A stretch of DNA of 64,000 nucleotides from Streptomyces sp. BK208 (GCF_004364245.1 NZ_SOAV01000001.1:966684-1030683), one strand, 5' to 3'. Positions 36,096-47,598 are shown, counted from the first letter of the stretch. Notes: generated from the letters alone by a model not told the origin. Made by a program: numbers and translations.

Positions 36096-37481
36096 ATGCG
36101 CAGACACCCCGTACACCTCCATCGCTCACACCTCCGTCCCTTGCTGATCGGTGCCCTGGCGATCGCCCTGGCCGCCGCCCTCGGCATCACCCTCGGCGCC
36201 CCCGCGGCGCGGGCCGCCGACGTCACCGTCCAGGCCGAGTCCTACGCGGCGCAGTCCGGCGTCACCCTGGAGACGACCGGCGACATGGGCGGCGGACAGA
36301 ACGCCGCCTTCCTCGCCGACGGCGACTGGATGCGCTTCGACCAGGTCGACCTCGGACCCGCCGGCCGCCTGACGGTGTCGGCTCGCATCGCCGCCGCCAC
36401 AGGCAGCGGGTCCGTCGAACTGCACACCGGTTCCCTGACCGGCCCCCTGCTCGCCGTGATCCAGACCGGCCCCACCGGGGGCTGGCAGACCTGGGCGACG
36501 CGCAGCGCCGACGTCACCACCCATCCGACCGGCGTCCAGACCGTGTTCGCGGTGCTGCGCAGCACCACGCCCGGCGACTTCGTCAACATCAACTGGTTCT
36601 CGTTCGCCGGCGGCGGCGACGGGCCCGCGCCGGGCTGGGTCGATGTCGACCAGACCAAGTGGCAGGCCCAGCTCGCCCAGTTCCGGGCGATGACCCCGGC
36701 GCCGGTGCTCGGCAACGCCGTGCGCGTCCCCGAGTTCAACGCCACCTGCACCTACAGCCATTCCAAGCCGGACGACCCGATCGTCGTCCCCGGCCTGCCC
36801 GGCGCGTCCCACATGCACAGCTTCTTCGGCAACAAGAGCACCGACGCGTTCACGACCACCCAGAGCCTGCTGAGCAACACCGGCACGACGTGCACACCCG
36901 CCAAGGACCTCTCGGCCTACTGGATCCCCACGCTCTACGAGCGCGGCAAGGCGGTCGAACCCGACGGGATGATCGTCTACTACGGGTCGCGGCTGCCCGA
37001 CCCCACGGCGACCATGCCCTTCCCGGAAGGGTTCCGCATGATCGCGGGCAACGCCAAGCTGCAGGTGGCCACCCCGGCCGGCTCGCCCAACCAGTTCTGG
37101 TGCGCCGGAGCCGGCGGCGAGATCGGCCGCAGCGCCGACGGCAACTGGCCGCGGTGCGCCTCCACCGCCAAGCTGGTGTACCAGCTGGTCTTCCCGGACT
37201 GCTGGGACGGCAAGCACCTCGACAGCCCGGACCACAAGTCCCACGTCGCCTTCACCTACGACGGCAAGTGCAGCGGCGCCTACCCGGTCGCCATCCCCTC
37301 GGTGTCGTTCGTCATCAGCTACCCGACCAGCGGGAGCGCCGACGGGTTCAGCCTCGCGTCGGGCATGGCCTCGTCCATACACGGTGACTTCTTCAACGCC
37401 TGGGACACCGCGGCCCTCGGGCAGCGTGTGAAGGACTGCATCGTGCAGAGCGCCAAGTGCAACTCAGCCGGAACGTTCTGA
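36096..37481 (+). CDS. Secreted CBM6 - DUF1996 protein
   Basis: The 461-residue protein has a signal peptide (LRPLLIGALAIALAAALGITLG, cleavage near ARA). A CBM6 carbohydrate-binding domain follows (about 40-165: VQAESYAAQSGVTLE opening, GDFVNINWFSF ending), then DUF1996 (about 190-455) with ECMHSHFFGNK-like signature GASHMHSFFGNKSTDAF and several conserved cysteines. DUF1996 is common in fungi and actinomycetes and its activity is not established; the CBM6 suggests a glycan target. The ATG at 36096 follows GGGAAG; another ATG at 36084 is possible. Its last 25 bp overlap the start of the lipoprotein gene, implying co-expression. Confidence 0.82.
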   Translation: MRRHPVHLHRSHLRPLLIGALAIALAAALGITLGAPAARAADVTVQAESYAAQSGVTLETTGDMGGGQNAAFLADGDWMRFDQVDLGPAGRLTVSARIAAATGSGSVELHTGSLTGPLLAVIQTGPTGGWQTWATRSADVTTHPTGVQTVFAVLRSTTPGDFVNINWFSFAGGGDGPAPGWVDVDQTKWQAQLAQFRAMTPAPVLGNAVRVPEFNATCTYSHSKPDDPIVVPGLPGASHMHSFFGNKSTDAFTTTQSLLSNTGTTCTPAKDLSAYWIPTLYERGKAVEPDGMIVYYGSRLPDPTATMPFPEGFRMIAGNAKLQVATPAGSPNQFWCAGAGGEIGRSADGNWPRCASTAKLVYQLVFPDCWDGKHLDSPDHKSHVAFTYDGKCSGAYPVAIPSVSFVISYPTSGSADGFSLASGMASSIHGDFFNAWDTAALGQRVKDCIVQSAKCNSAGTF

Positions 37482-38029
37482 CCCGGCGGACGGCGGCCGC
37501 CCTTCTCCTGGGCATGGCGGTCGCCGGCTGCACCTCGCAGCCGGCGGCCGACAGGCCCGCGCCCGCCGCCTTCAACGACACCGACACGGCATGGATCCAG
37601 CTGATGATCCCCATGAACGAACGGGCCTCGCTGCTCACCGACTTGGCCCCCGCCCACGCGGGTCGCCCGGTTCTGGCCGACTGGGCCGAGGAGGCAGGAA
37701 GGAGAATGAAGAGCGAACTCGCCGACCTGCGCGAGCTGTTGGCGGCCCCGGGAGTTCCCGACACCCGCCCCCACGAGGGGCACAACATGCCGGGCATGGT
37801 CACTCTCGACACGGTGCGCAGGGCGAGAGCGGTGCGGGGAGAAAGCTTCGACCGCCTCCTCGCCGGCAGTCTGCGCGCCCATCTGGTCCAGGTCCGCATG
37901 CTGTGCGCGAGCGAACGCACCGCAGGAAGTTCCGAGCGGGCGACGGGCCTGGCCACCGTCGTCGAACGGAGCGTGGCCCAGCGCATCACCCGGCTCGACG
38001 CCCTGACGGGCGGCGACGGCGGCGGGTAG
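37457..38029 (+). CDS. DUF305-like lipoprotein
   Basis: The 190-residue protein starts at a GTG inside the 3' end of the DUF1996 gene. It has a short basic region (SRNVLTRRT), a hydrophobic stretch and lipobox (MAVAGC, Cys about 25). The mature part resembles DUF305 helical proteins: FNDTDTAWIQLMIPMNERASLLTDLA takes the place of the usual DxxF-MMIPHHEQA motif, with the His pair lost, and PHEGHNMPGMVTLDTV keeps the Met/His-rich second motif. The family is often linked to metals or envelope stress; loss of the His pair makes metal binding uncertain. No in-frame ATG gives a better signal sequence. Confidence 0.7.
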   Translation: MQLSRNVLTRRTAAALLLGMAVAGCTSQPAADRPAPAAFNDTDTAWIQLMIPMNERASLLTDLAPAHAGRPVLADWAEEAGRRMKSELADLRELLAAPGVPDTRPHEGHNMPGMVTLDTVRRARAVRGESFDRLLAGSLRAHLVQVRMLCASERTAGSSERATGLATVVERSVAQRITRLDALTGGDGGG

Positions 38030-38098
38030 CCGGCGGCTGCGGGCCGAGCGCTTCGACCCACGCGTGAGCAGGGATTCCTCTGGGAATGGGTCAGGATC

Positions 38099-39382
38099 AT
38101 GACAGAGATCCTCACGACCACGCCCCGCCCCGCTCGTCCGCTGCGCCAGCTCCTCGCCGCCTCCGTCGGCAACGCCGTCGAGTGGTACGACTGGTACGCC
38201 TACACCTTCCTGGCCACCTACATCGCGGACCAGGTCTTCCCCGAGAGCGCGGACAACTCGCTGGTGCCGCTGCTGTCGACGTTCGCCGTGTTCGCGGTGG
38301 GCTTCTTCATGCGGCCGGTCGGCGGGCTGCTGATGGGCGCGATCGCGGACCGGCGGGGGCGGCGCGCCGCGCTGACCGTCACGATCCTGCTGATGGGCGG
38401 CAGCAGTCTGCTGGTCGGGCTGACCCCGACGTACACGGCGGCCGGGGTGCTGGCCCCGGTGGTCCTGGTGCTGGCACGGCTGCTCCAGGGGCTTTCGGTG
38501 GGCGGTGAGTTCGCGGCGTCGACGACCTTCCTGGTGGAGTCGGCGGGGCCCGGCCGGCGCGGCCTGTTCTCCAGCTTCCAGTACGTCTCGACCACGGCGG
38601 GGCAGCTGGTGGCCTCCGGGCTCGCGACGCTGCTGGTGGACACGCTGAGCGAGGACCGGATGAACGGCTGGGGATGGCGGGTCCCGTTCGTGTTCGGCGC
38701 CGTCCTCAGCCTGGTCGGCTTCTGGATCCGGCAGGGCGCCCAGGAGACCCGCAGCACCGAGCAGCAGCGGGCGCCGCGGCCCGCCCTGTTCGAGGCACTG
38801 CGCCGTCATCCGCGCGAGTCGCTGCTGATCTGCGGCATCACCGCGGGCGGCACCATCGCCTACTACACGTGGACGTCGTACCTGCCGACGTACGCCGAAC
38901 TCGACGCGGGCGTCGCCAAGTCGGACGCGCTGCTCGCGGGGACGATCTCGCTGGCCTTCTTCGGGCTGCTCCAGCCGCTCGGCGGCATGCTCTCCGACCG
39001 GTTCGGGCGCCGCCCCCTGCTGCTCTTCTTCGGCGTGGGGTTCTCGCTGCTGAGCGTGCCGCTGCTGCACTCCCTGCGCGACTCCTTCGCCGTGCTGCTG
39101 CTCGTGCAGTGCGCCGGCATGGTCCTGCTGACCGGCTTCACCTCCATCAGCGCCGCCGTCAACGCCGAGGTCTTCCCGCCCCGGGTGCGGGCGGCCGGCA
39201 TCGGCTTCCCCTACTCGCTCACCGTGGCGCTGTTCGGCGGCACGGCGCCGTACGTGGGCACGCTCTTCAAGGACCTGGGCCACTCCGGGCTCTTCCCCTG
39301 GTACGTCGCCGTCCTGTGTCTGCTGTCCTCGCTGGTGTACCTGCGGCTGCCGGAGACGGCGCACAAGGAACTGGAGCGCTGA
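38099..39382 (+). CDS. MFS transporter, metabolite:H+ symporter (MHS/KgtP-like) family
   Basis: The 427-residue protein has 12 predicted helices. The MHS hallmarks are present: the opening GNAVEWYDWYAYTFLATYIA, the loop motif GALIADRRGRR-like IGAIADRRGRRAAL, RLLQGLSVGGEFAASTTFLVE in helix 4-5, and the late MLSDRFGRRPLLLFF. Family members import dicarboxylates, proline, shikimate or citrate with protons; the substrate cannot be inferred. It starts at ATG 38099 after CAGGATC, 69 bp behind the lipoprotein gene, and may belong to the same transcript. An open frame on the opposite strand across it is a composition shadow. Confidence 0.9.
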   Translation: MTEILTTTPRPARPLRQLLAASVGNAVEWYDWYAYTFLATYIADQVFPESADNSLVPLLSTFAVFAVGFFMRPVGGLLMGAIADRRGRRAALTVTILLMGGSSLLVGLTPTYTAAGVLAPVVLVLARLLQGLSVGGEFAASTTFLVESAGPGRRGLFSSFQYVSTTAGQLVASGLATLLVDTLSEDRMNGWGWRVPFVFGAVLSLVGFWIRQGAQETRSTEQQRAPRPALFEALRRHPRESLLICGITAGGTIAYYTWTSYLPTYAELDAGVAKSDALLAGTISLAFFGLLQPLGGMLSDRFGRRPLLLFFGVGFSLLSVPLLHSLRDSFAVLLLVQCAGMVLLTGFTSISAAVNAEVFPPRVRAAGIGFPYSLTVALFGGTAPYVGTLFKDLGHSGLFPWYVAVLCLLSSLVYLRLPETAHKELER

Positions 39383-39394
39383 CGGCCCGGGCGA

Positions 39395-39592
39395 CCGAAG
39401 GACGGCGAGAATGTGCGGGCCGTCGCCGACCACCACGATGTCCCGCAGTGCCGTGCACTCGGCGGCGTGCCGGTCCAGCGACTCGGCGAAGCGCTGGAAT
39501 GCGAGCACCTCGGGCCGGTCCCGTATCTCCGCCGACAGGGCGCGCTCCCACGTCCCCTGCTGCCGGCCAACCCATCGGCTCTTCGCCTCTCC
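39395..39592 (-). pseudogene. Possible decayed gene fragment opposite to the MFS 3' end
   Basis: The minus-strand frame after a stop at 39593-39595 reads about 66 residues of natural-looking sequence, including WERALSAEIRDRPEVLAFQR and ALRDIVVVGDGPHILAVL, with nearly all codons ending in G or C. There is no ATG and no ribosome-binding site, and beyond 39395 the frame merely runs antisense to the MFS gene. It may be a truncated remnant of an unidentified gene. The following stretch 39600-40113 (over 500 bp) shows no gene; it should contain the ramR promoter. Confidence 0.3.
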
Positions 39593-40113
39593 TCACCACC
39601 AGGACTCGCGGCACAGCAGGTGCGGCGGCCCTCGATCGGCACGCTCCGCTGCAACGTTGGCCAAAGACCAGGGGTGCCCACCGGCAGTGCCGGACGGCGC
39701 CGGGCGCGGTCCTTTCGCGCCAGATTGCACAACGACGGTTTTCGGCCGGGTCCGTCCCCGGTCGCGCCCCGTTCCGTTCCGGCCGGGCCGGCGAGCGGGG
39801 CCCGCCCCGGCGGGCGGGACACCGCCCTGGCCAGGCCGCCCGGGTCCGGTGCGCGGAGACGACGGCCGCCCACCGGCTCCCGAACGGGCCGGCACCGGCC
39901 CCGGATCGGTGTGTTATCCGCCCTTCTTCACGCGCACACCCGTCCCTCCCGTCCCCCGACAGGGCCGCGACGACGGCGAATTGGCTTCGCTGCGGTTCGC
40001 ACGGGCGTACGTGTCGTGTTCCACCGTCCCGCACCGGGGCACATGGCCCGTGGCGCGGGGGCGCGCGAAGCCGGCGGTCCGAACGGGACCGCCTTCGACA
40101 TGGGGTGGGGCAG

Positions 40114-40710
40114 ATGGTTCGTACTGTCGTGGTGCACGACGAGGAGCTGCTGCGGTCGGCGTTGGTGCAACTGCTCAGATCCGACGACACGCTGGAGGTG
40201 TCCGCGCAGTGTCCCGACGCGGACGGTCCGCAGGGCGAGGCCTTACCGGCGGACGTCTGCGTCGTGGACGGGGAGTGCCTGACGGGGCCGGGCGACGCAC
40301 GGTCCGCGCGCCTGCGGGCCCGCTGCGGGGACCGGCTCGTGGTCCTGGCGACCGCCAAGCGGCCGGGCGTGCTGCGGCGGGCGTTCGACGGGGGTGCCCT
40401 GGGGCTGGTCGACAAGAACGCCCCGGCCCACCGGCTGATCACCGCGGTGCACACGGTCGCCAAGGGCGAGCGCTTCCTGGACGAGACGCTCACCGTGGCA
40501 CTGCTGGAGGGGGCGGCGATGCCGCTGACCACACGGGAGCTGGGCGTGCTCACCCTGGCCTCCCAGGGATCGCCGATCGCCGAGATAGCGGCGCGCCTGC
40601 ACCTGTCCCGGGGCACGGTCCGCAACTACATGGCCACGGCGATCCGCAAGGTGGGCGCCCGCAACCGGGTCGACGCGATCCGCATCCTCCAGAGCGCCGG
40701 CTGGACGTGA
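40114..40710 (+). CDS. ramR: RamR/AmfR-type response regulator, activator of the SapB cluster
   Basis: The 198-residue protein has a receiver-like domain (about 1-120), with the acidic pair in VVHDEELL and the presumed phospho-acceptor Asp in VCVVDGECL, and a LuxR/NarL helix-turn-helix (about 135-195: LTTRELGVLTLASQGSPIAEIAARLHLSRGTVRNYMATAIRKVGARNR). Its place beside ramB-ramA-ramS-ramC, on the opposite strand, is that of ramR (amfR), the orphan regulator that activates SapB production. The ATG at 40114 follows GGGGTGGGG. Codon 44 (40243-40245) is TTA, so expression probably needs bldA tRNA. Confidence 0.93.
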   Translation: MVRTVVVHDEELLRSALVQLLRSDDTLEVSAQCPDADGPQGEALPADVCVVDGECLTGPGDARSARLRARCGDRLVVLATAKRPGVLRRAFDGGALGLVDKNAPAHRLITAVHTVAKGERFLDETLTVALLEGAAMPLTTRELGVLTLASQGSPIAEIAARLHLSRGTVRNYMATAIRKVGARNRVDAIRILQSAGWT

Positions 40711-40753
40711 GGCGACCGTCGCCGCGCTCGCGGGCCCGGACGGCGGGCCGCTG

Positions 40754-42636
40754 TCACATCGGCCGGGGCTGCGCCCCGTTCCAGTGGCCCGTCAGGTCCC
40801 GGTAGAGCGGCGACCGGCCCAGCAGTTGCTCGTGCGTGCCGCACTCCGCCCCCACGCCGTCCAGGACCAGCGTCCGGTCGGCGCGGACGGCCGAGGACAG
40901 GCGGTGTGCCACCACGAGCAGCGTTCCGGGCCGCCGCGAGAGGGCCTCCTCGGCGCGGGCCTCGGACGCCGGGTCGAGATGGCAGGTGGCCTCGTCGAGC
41001 AGCAGCAGGGGGGCCGGCGACAGGTACGCGCGGACCAGCGCGAGCAGTTGCCGCTCCCCCGGCGAGAGCTCGGCGGGCCGCACCGGGCCGTCCAGCCCGC
41101 CCAGCCTCTCGACCAGGGGTCGCAGACCGAACGCCGCCACCGCCGCGTCGAGTTCCTCCCGGCGCGCGTCGGTCCTCAGGTACGCGAGGTTTTCGCCGAC
41201 CGTGCCGGTGAACACGTACGCCTCCTGCGGGACCAGGGTCCGCAGGGCGGCCAGCTCACCGGCGGGGCGCCCCGTCACCACGTCTCCGGCCACCCTCACC
41301 TCGCCGCCGCTCGGTGCGAGGGTTCCGGCGACCAGGCGGGTCAGGGTCGACTTGCCGATGCCGCTCGGGCCGACGACTGCGAGGTGTTCACCTGGGGCGA
41401 CGCACAGGTCGAGCGAGTCGAGCACGGGGTCGGCGCGGACCCCGTAGGAAAGGGTGACGGACCGCAGTTCCACCGCCGGGGCCGCCGCGGCCGCCGGTTT
41501 CGCCTGGCGTGGCAGCGGGTGGGCGCGGCGGGCCGGTGGCCTGGCCCCGTCGTCGCGGGCGCGGCCCGGGGCCGCGGTGCCCGCCCGGGGGTCCGCGGTA
41601 CCCGGGGCGTCGATGGTGTCCGGCTCCGGGCCGAGGATCCGGTCGAGGACGACCAGCAGCCGGGACCCGGCCGCGCCCAGCGCGGTCATCAGCGTGTGCA
41701 GGGCGGGCAGCAGGGACTGCGCGAGGTAGGTGAACGCGCCGAGCAGCGCCCCGGCGCTCACCCCTCGCCCGCGCAGCCACGGCACCGCCACCAGCAGCGC
41801 GAGCACCGGCAGGTGGCCGGCGACGCCGAGCGCCACGGTGCGCACCGCCGCCCATCCGGCCAGCGTCCGGGCCTGCGCGGCGGCCTCGGCGACCAGGTCC
41901 GCGCCGTGCCGCTCGGCCCGGGGGCCGGTCCCGCAGGCGGCGAGGTCCCGCAACGCCGTGCGGGCGCGCGCCGCGTGGTCGCCCAGGGCCTCGTCGGCGG
42001 CCAGGGCACGGCGCTGGGCGGCCGCCATGGGCCGCAGCGTCACCAGGAACAGCGCGAGACCCGCCGCGAGGGGCGGCAGGACCACGACGAGGAGAGCCGG
42101 ATGCAGGGACAGCAGGCCGAGCAGCGCGCCGGCCGCGGTGAAGACGAAGGAACGCAGGGTGAGGACGAGACCGGCGAAGCTGTCCCGGGCGATCTCGACC
42201 TGGTTGCTCAGCCGCGAGACGGCCGCCCGGTCCGTCCCGCCGGGTGCGGCCGGCGCCGCCGGGGCCATGGACCGGTCGACAGCGCGCCGCACCAGTCCGT
42301 CCCGCAGCGGCTCCGTCAGCCCGGCCAGCTGCGCGAACACGCCCCGGACGACCGGGGCGCCGGACACCACGGCGACCAGGGCGACGCCGAGCCACAGCAT
42401 CCCCCTGCGCGGTTCCCCCGCCAGGAACCCCTCGTCGACGGAGCGGGCGACGCCGTGGCCCACCAGGAAGGCCTGCGCCGACTCGGCCAGCGAGAAGAGC
42501 CCGAGCCGCACCAGTACGCCCTTGCGGTGCGCGAGGAAACGCCGCGCCGGCGGCGCGAGGCGGCGCAGCGCCCCGGCCCCGGGTCCCCGGGTCCCCGGGT
42601 CGTCCGGTGCCGGGGCGCGGAGGTGCCCGGCGGACG

Positions 42637-42640
<4 letters not shown>
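40754..42640 (-). CDS. ramB: RamB-type ABC transporter (fused membrane and ATPase domains), SapB export
   Basis: The 628-residue half-transporter has an N-terminal six-helix membrane domain (about 40-330) and a C-terminal ATPase (about 390-625). The ATPase has Walker A VGPSGIGKSTLT, Q-loop LVPQEAYVFTG, a slightly altered signature LSPGERQLLALV, Walker B LLLLDEATCHLD and H-loop VVAHRLSS. With RamA it is thought to export the SapB peptide. The GTG start at 42640 follows GAGGAGG and overlaps the ramA stop by 4 bp (GTGA). An Ala/Pro/Arg-rich linker of about 45 residues joins the two domains. It converges on ramR with 43 bp between stops. Confidence 0.92.
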
Positions 42641-44502
<1,862 letters not shown>

Positions 44503-44541
44503 CGGTGAAACACCTCCGTACGTCCCGCGCGGACAGGCGTC

Positions 44542-44569
44542 GGCGCCCCGGGCCGGAACCCGGGGCGCC
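44542..44569 (-). terminator. Hairpin between ramS and ramA (attenuator)
   Basis: GGCGCCCCGGG (44542-44552) and CCCGGGGCGCC (44559-44569) form a perfect 11-bp stem with a 6-nt loop in the 117-bp gap between the ramS stop and the ramA start. It should partially end transcription after ramS, giving more precursor and synthetase than transporter. No T-run follows. Confidence 0.75.
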
Positions 44570-44619
44570 CGCGCCCGGCGACATGGCTCAGCACGTCGCC
44601 GCGGTCTGGAACTCGTGCG

Positions 44620-44748
44620 TCAGTTACAGGTGGTGATGCTCAGGCTGCTGTCGCCGCAGAGCAGGAGGCTCGCGCGGCTCCCGGTCTCGACGTCGCCCAT
44701 GGCCTCTTCCTTCGGGGTCTCCATCGACTGCAGGTCAAACAGGTTCAT
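44620..44748 (-). CDS. ramS: RamS, SapB lanthipeptide precursor
   Basis: The 42-residue precursor starts [17 protein letters not shown], a leader with the LFDLQ-type recognition motif of class III lanthipeptides. It ends in a core beginning [10 protein letters not shown] and closing [10 protein letters not shown]. The spacing of two Ser-x2-Ser-x-type and Cys residues is that of SapB, whose two lanthionine bridges join Ser-derived dehydroalanines to the two Cys. By recall the sequence equals S. coelicolor RamS. RamC should modify it and RamAB export it; the product is a surfactant that lets aerial hyphae rise. The ATG at 44748 follows AAGGAAG. It starts 34 bp after ramC. Confidence 0.97.
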   Translation of the reverse strand: MNLFDLQSMETPKEEAMGDVETGSRASLLLCGDSSLSITTCN

Positions 44749-44782
44749 GTCATCTTCCTTTCGTCCGGCAACGGTGTTCTTC

Positions 44783-47521
44783 TCACGACCCCGGGTGGGG
44801 CCGAGTCAGGGGGGCCGCCGCTGGGCGCGGCGGCGGAAGGAACGGCAGCGTGGCCCGCGTGTCGCCCAGTACGGAGGCGACGGCCAGCAGGCATCCGGCC
44901 GTTCCGGTGGAGAGGTCCATGGACAGGCGCATCATCTGCTCGCCGGGGAAGGCCAGCCGGTCGCGGTAGGACATCGCGTGCCAGGACAGGGCGTCGAGTT
45001 GGCGCCGTACGGCCTCGGGGCCGGTCCCGGGCACCGCGGCCGTGGTGCGGCCCAGGTACAGGACCATGCCGGCCACGCCCCGGTAGAGGCCCGGCTGGGC
45101 GTAGAACATCGCCTGGGCCGCGGCCACGATCTCGGTCCTGGCCCGCGCGAACTCCTCGTCCGGCCGGTGTGCCAGGTAGTCGTCGAGGACCATGCCGATG
45201 CCCACGCTGCCGGCGCCCAGATAGGGCATGGTGCGCCAGCCCTCGTCGACCTGCAGGGCGCCGCCCGCGCCGACGACGCAGCGGTCGAGGTCCTGGCGCA
45301 GCGCGTCGTGGGCCAGGTCGAGGAACGCGGAGTCCCGGGTGCGTTCGAACAGGCGCAGGAAGAGCAGCGCACGCCCCGCGCCGCCGTGCAGCAGTCCGGC
45401 GCGGGCGCGGCCTCGGCTCACGCGTCCCGGGGATCCGCCGTCGGCGGCCAGCTCGGCGCAGCGCAGGGCCGCCGAGTGCGGCGCGCTCTGGCCGGTGGTC
45501 GCGGCCAGCGAGTCCAGGGCCAGGCCGAGGCCGGCGGCACCGCCGTGCAGGTCCGGGCCCAGGTGGTCGAAGGACTGCTCGAGGAGGAGTTCGGTGAGGT
45601 CGAGGGCGCGGTCGCGGTGGCCGAGACGCTCCAGCGTCCAGGCGACGCCGGCGAGCCCGTCGTGGAAACCGAGCGGCATGCCCGACGGCGGCTGCTTGGT
45701 GCGTTCCAGCAGCCACTGCTCGCCGTCCTCGTCCCGTCCGGCCCCGCTCTCGGCCAGGGCGTACAGCACGCCCGCCGCACCGTGGGCGAACGACAGCCCG
45801 CCGCCGGCCGTGGCGAACTGCGCGATGTCACCGGGGAAGAGACGGTCGGTGCGGGTGGGTGTGGCGGAGGCGAGGATCGCCCCGGCCATGGAGTCCCGGC
45901 TGCGCGGCCAGTCGTCCGGACGGACCGGCGCCACCGGTCCCGCGGGGCGTGGCCCGGCCGGGGGCGAGGGACGCCGCGTCGCCGGGGCCGCCCCGGCACG
46001 CGAGCCCCGGTCGTCCCGGGTGACCTCGTCGTCCCGGACGACCTCGTCGGACCGGGTGACCTCGTCGTCCCGGGTGACCTCGTCGTCCCGCGCAGCCTCG
46101 GCGGACCGCGTGATCTCGTCGACCGCCGCGTCCAGGAAGGCCCGGTCCACCGGGAAGTGCTCCGCCACCACGTCCGCGAGGTGGGCCGCCTTGCGCCGGT
46201 CGATCGCCAGCAGACTGGTGAGCGGGAGGAAGAGCGCGAGCCGCAGGCAGGCCAGGGCGTACCGGTCCACCGCCACACCACGCCGGTCGGACGGTGCCAC
46301 GAACCCGGGGTTCGCCACGGTCTGCCGGCCGGGTTCGTCGACGCGGTGGGCGGCCTCGAAGTCCAGCAGGGCGACGCTGTCGTCGTCCCGGATCATGATG
46401 TTGAACAGATGCAGGTCGTTGAAGACCACGCCCCGGGCGTGGACGTCCTCGACGGCCCGCTCCACCCGCGCGTGGACGTCGAGCGCCCAGGCGGTGTACT
46501 CGGCCAGTCTTCGTTCGCCTGGGTCGGCCTCGATGAGCGGGTGGCGGCGGGCGAAGAAGGTGTTGAGCGGCTTGCCGTCGATGTGCTCCAGGACCAGGAA
46601 GTGGTGCTCGCCGACCGTGAGGTGGTCGAGGACCTCGGGCGTGCAGTCGAGGCCGGACAGCTGCTCCAGCGCCCGTCGTTCGCGGTGCAGCCGGGCCACG
46701 GCGTCGGCGCCGTCGGCCGCAAGCCCGGCGTGCGGACGGGCCTCCTTGAGGACGACCTGCTCACCGGTGCGGGTGTCGCGGGCGAGGTAGACGCCGCCGC
46801 CGTTGGAGAAGTGCAGCGCCGACTCGACGGTGTACGGCATGTCGGTCACGGTCACCGCGGAGCGGGCGTCGAGGTGCGGGCGCAGGAAGGCGGGCGGGTC
46901 GACCCAGTCCGGGACGCGGAAGACCGGGCCGCGCGGGTCGGGCACCAGCACGCCGTCGGGGCGGGCCACGGCCGGCCGCAGTTCCCCGTCCGCGTCGTAG
47001 CAGTCGCGGCGGGTGAAGCCGCCGTAACGGACGTGCACCGGGCCCTCGCCGATGCGCAGGTCGCTCAGGATGTGCGGCCCGGGCTCGCCGGCCAGCAGGC
47101 CGGACAGCTCCCCCACGAGCCGTTCGAACTCCGCCTCGTCCGCCGGGTACACGGTGACGAACTTGCCGCTGCCGGCCCGGTCCGCGTACTTGGCGTTGCG
47201 CTGGTGCAGCAGGTAGCGGCTGGGCACGAACTTGAAGGCGATCCGGCCGGTGACGCAGTGCCGCCACACGCGGTCGAGCACGGACTCCGCGTTGTCGAGG
47301 CAGGCGGAGACGTGGATCTTCCACCCCTGGGCGGGCAAGTCGGTGTCGACCGGGCGCAGCGCGAGCCAGTCCCCGCTCTCGTGGCGCTGCCACCCGTCCG
47401 GCACGGGCGAGGCCGCCAGAGCGTACCGGGAGCGCGAGGCACCGGTCCGGGGAGACGTGCGGTGCGGGGCGTCGTAGAAGTGCGGATCCGCGTCGCAGTA
47501 CACGGCGTAGCCCTTGTTCAC
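44783..47521 (-). CDS. ramC: RamC, class III lanthipeptide synthetase
   Basis: The 912-residue enzyme has an N-terminal lyase-like region (about 1-220), a Ser/Thr-kinase-like domain (about 230-500) with Lys in [10 protein letters not shown], the catalytic-loop Asp in [13 protein letters not shown] and a DFE metal motif in [10 protein letters not shown], and a C-terminal LanC-like cyclase domain (about 575-895). The cyclase lacks the zinc-ligand Cys-Cys/His set, as expected for class III. It phosphorylates and dehydrates Ser residues of RamS and forms the rings. A 36-residue acidic stretch of DDEVTR repeats joins kinase and cyclase. The GTG start at 47521 follows GGAGGGAGAAGG. It is the first gene of the ramCSAB operon. 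Confidence 0.95.
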   Translation of the reverse strand: MNKGYAVYCDADPHFYDAPHRTSPRTGASRSRYALAASPVPDGWQRHESGDWLALRPVDTDLPAQGWKIHVSACLDNAESVLDRVWRHCVTGRIAFKFVPSRYLLHQRNAKYADRAGSGKFVTVYPADEAEFERLVGELSGLLAGEPGPHILSDLRIGEGPVHVRYGGFTRRDCYDADGELRPAVARPDGVLVPDPRGPVFRVPDWVDPPAFLRPHLDARSAVTVTDMPYTVESALHFSNGGGVYLARDTRTGEQVVLKEARPHAGLAADGADAVARLHRERRALEQLSGLDCTPEVLDHLTVGEHHFLVLEHIDGKPLNTFFARRHPLIEADPGERRLAEYTAWALDVHARVERAVEDVHARGVVFNDLHLFNIMIRDDDSVALLDFEAAHRVDEPGRQTVANPGFVAPSDRRGVAVDRYALACLRLALFLPLTSLLAIDRRKAAHLADVVAEHFPVDRAFLDAAVDEITRSAEAARDDEVTRDDEVTRSDEVVRDDEVTRDDRGSRAGAAPATRRPSPPAGPRPAGPVAPVRPDDWPRSRDSMAGAILASATPTRTDRLFPGDIAQFATAGGGLSFAHGAAGVLYALAESGAGRDEDGEQWLLERTKQPPSGMPLGFHDGLAGVAWTLERLGHRDRALDLTELLLEQSFDHLGPDLHGGAAGLGLALDSLAATTGQSAPHSAALRCAELAADGGSPGRVSRGRARAGLLHGGAGRALLFLRLFERTRDSAFLDLAHDALRQDLDRCVVGAGGALQVDEGWRTMPYLGAGSVGIGMVLDDYLAHRPDEEFARARTEIVAAAQAMFYAQPGLYRGVAGMVLYLGRTTAAVPGTGPEAVRRQLDALSWHAMSYRDRLAFPGEQMMRLSMDLSTGTAGCLLAVASVLGDTRATLPFLPPPRPAAAPLTRPHPGS
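46017..46124. repeat. 18-bp tandem repeats in ramC (DDEVTR repeats)
   Basis: Six 18-bp units lie in tandem. Three (46017, 46053, 46071) are identical, CGGGTGACCTCGTCGTCC on the plus strand; three are degenerate. They encode RDDEVT-type hexapeptides in the linker between kinase-like and cyclase domains. The repeat keeps frame and lies outside the catalytic folds, so length variation should be tolerated. Confidence 0.85.
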
Positions 47522-47553
47522 GCCTTCTCCCTCCCACCGGTCGCTGACGGAGA

Positions 47554-47598
47554 TGACGCTGTCACGCGGCGTACCGCGCCGCACAGTTGCCGCTGTCA
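47554..47598 (-). promoter_or_regulatory. Direct repeats upstream of ramC, candidate RamR sites
   Basis: TGACGCTGTCA (47554-47564) and TGCCGCTGTCA (47588-47598) are near-identical 11-mers 34 bp apart (about three helical turns), 33-77 bp upstream of the ramC start. A related GCTGACGG lies nearer the gene. RamR is known to bind repeats upstream of ramC; I cannot confirm that these are the same sites. The rest of 47599-47812 shows no gene. Confidence 0.4.

Noticed and set aside
37319..39508. 729-residue minus-strand open frame opposite the DUF305 and MFS genes
   Set aside because: It is Arg/Gln/His-rich composition-driven antisense of clearly coding genes; only the part upstream of 39395 might be a remnant.
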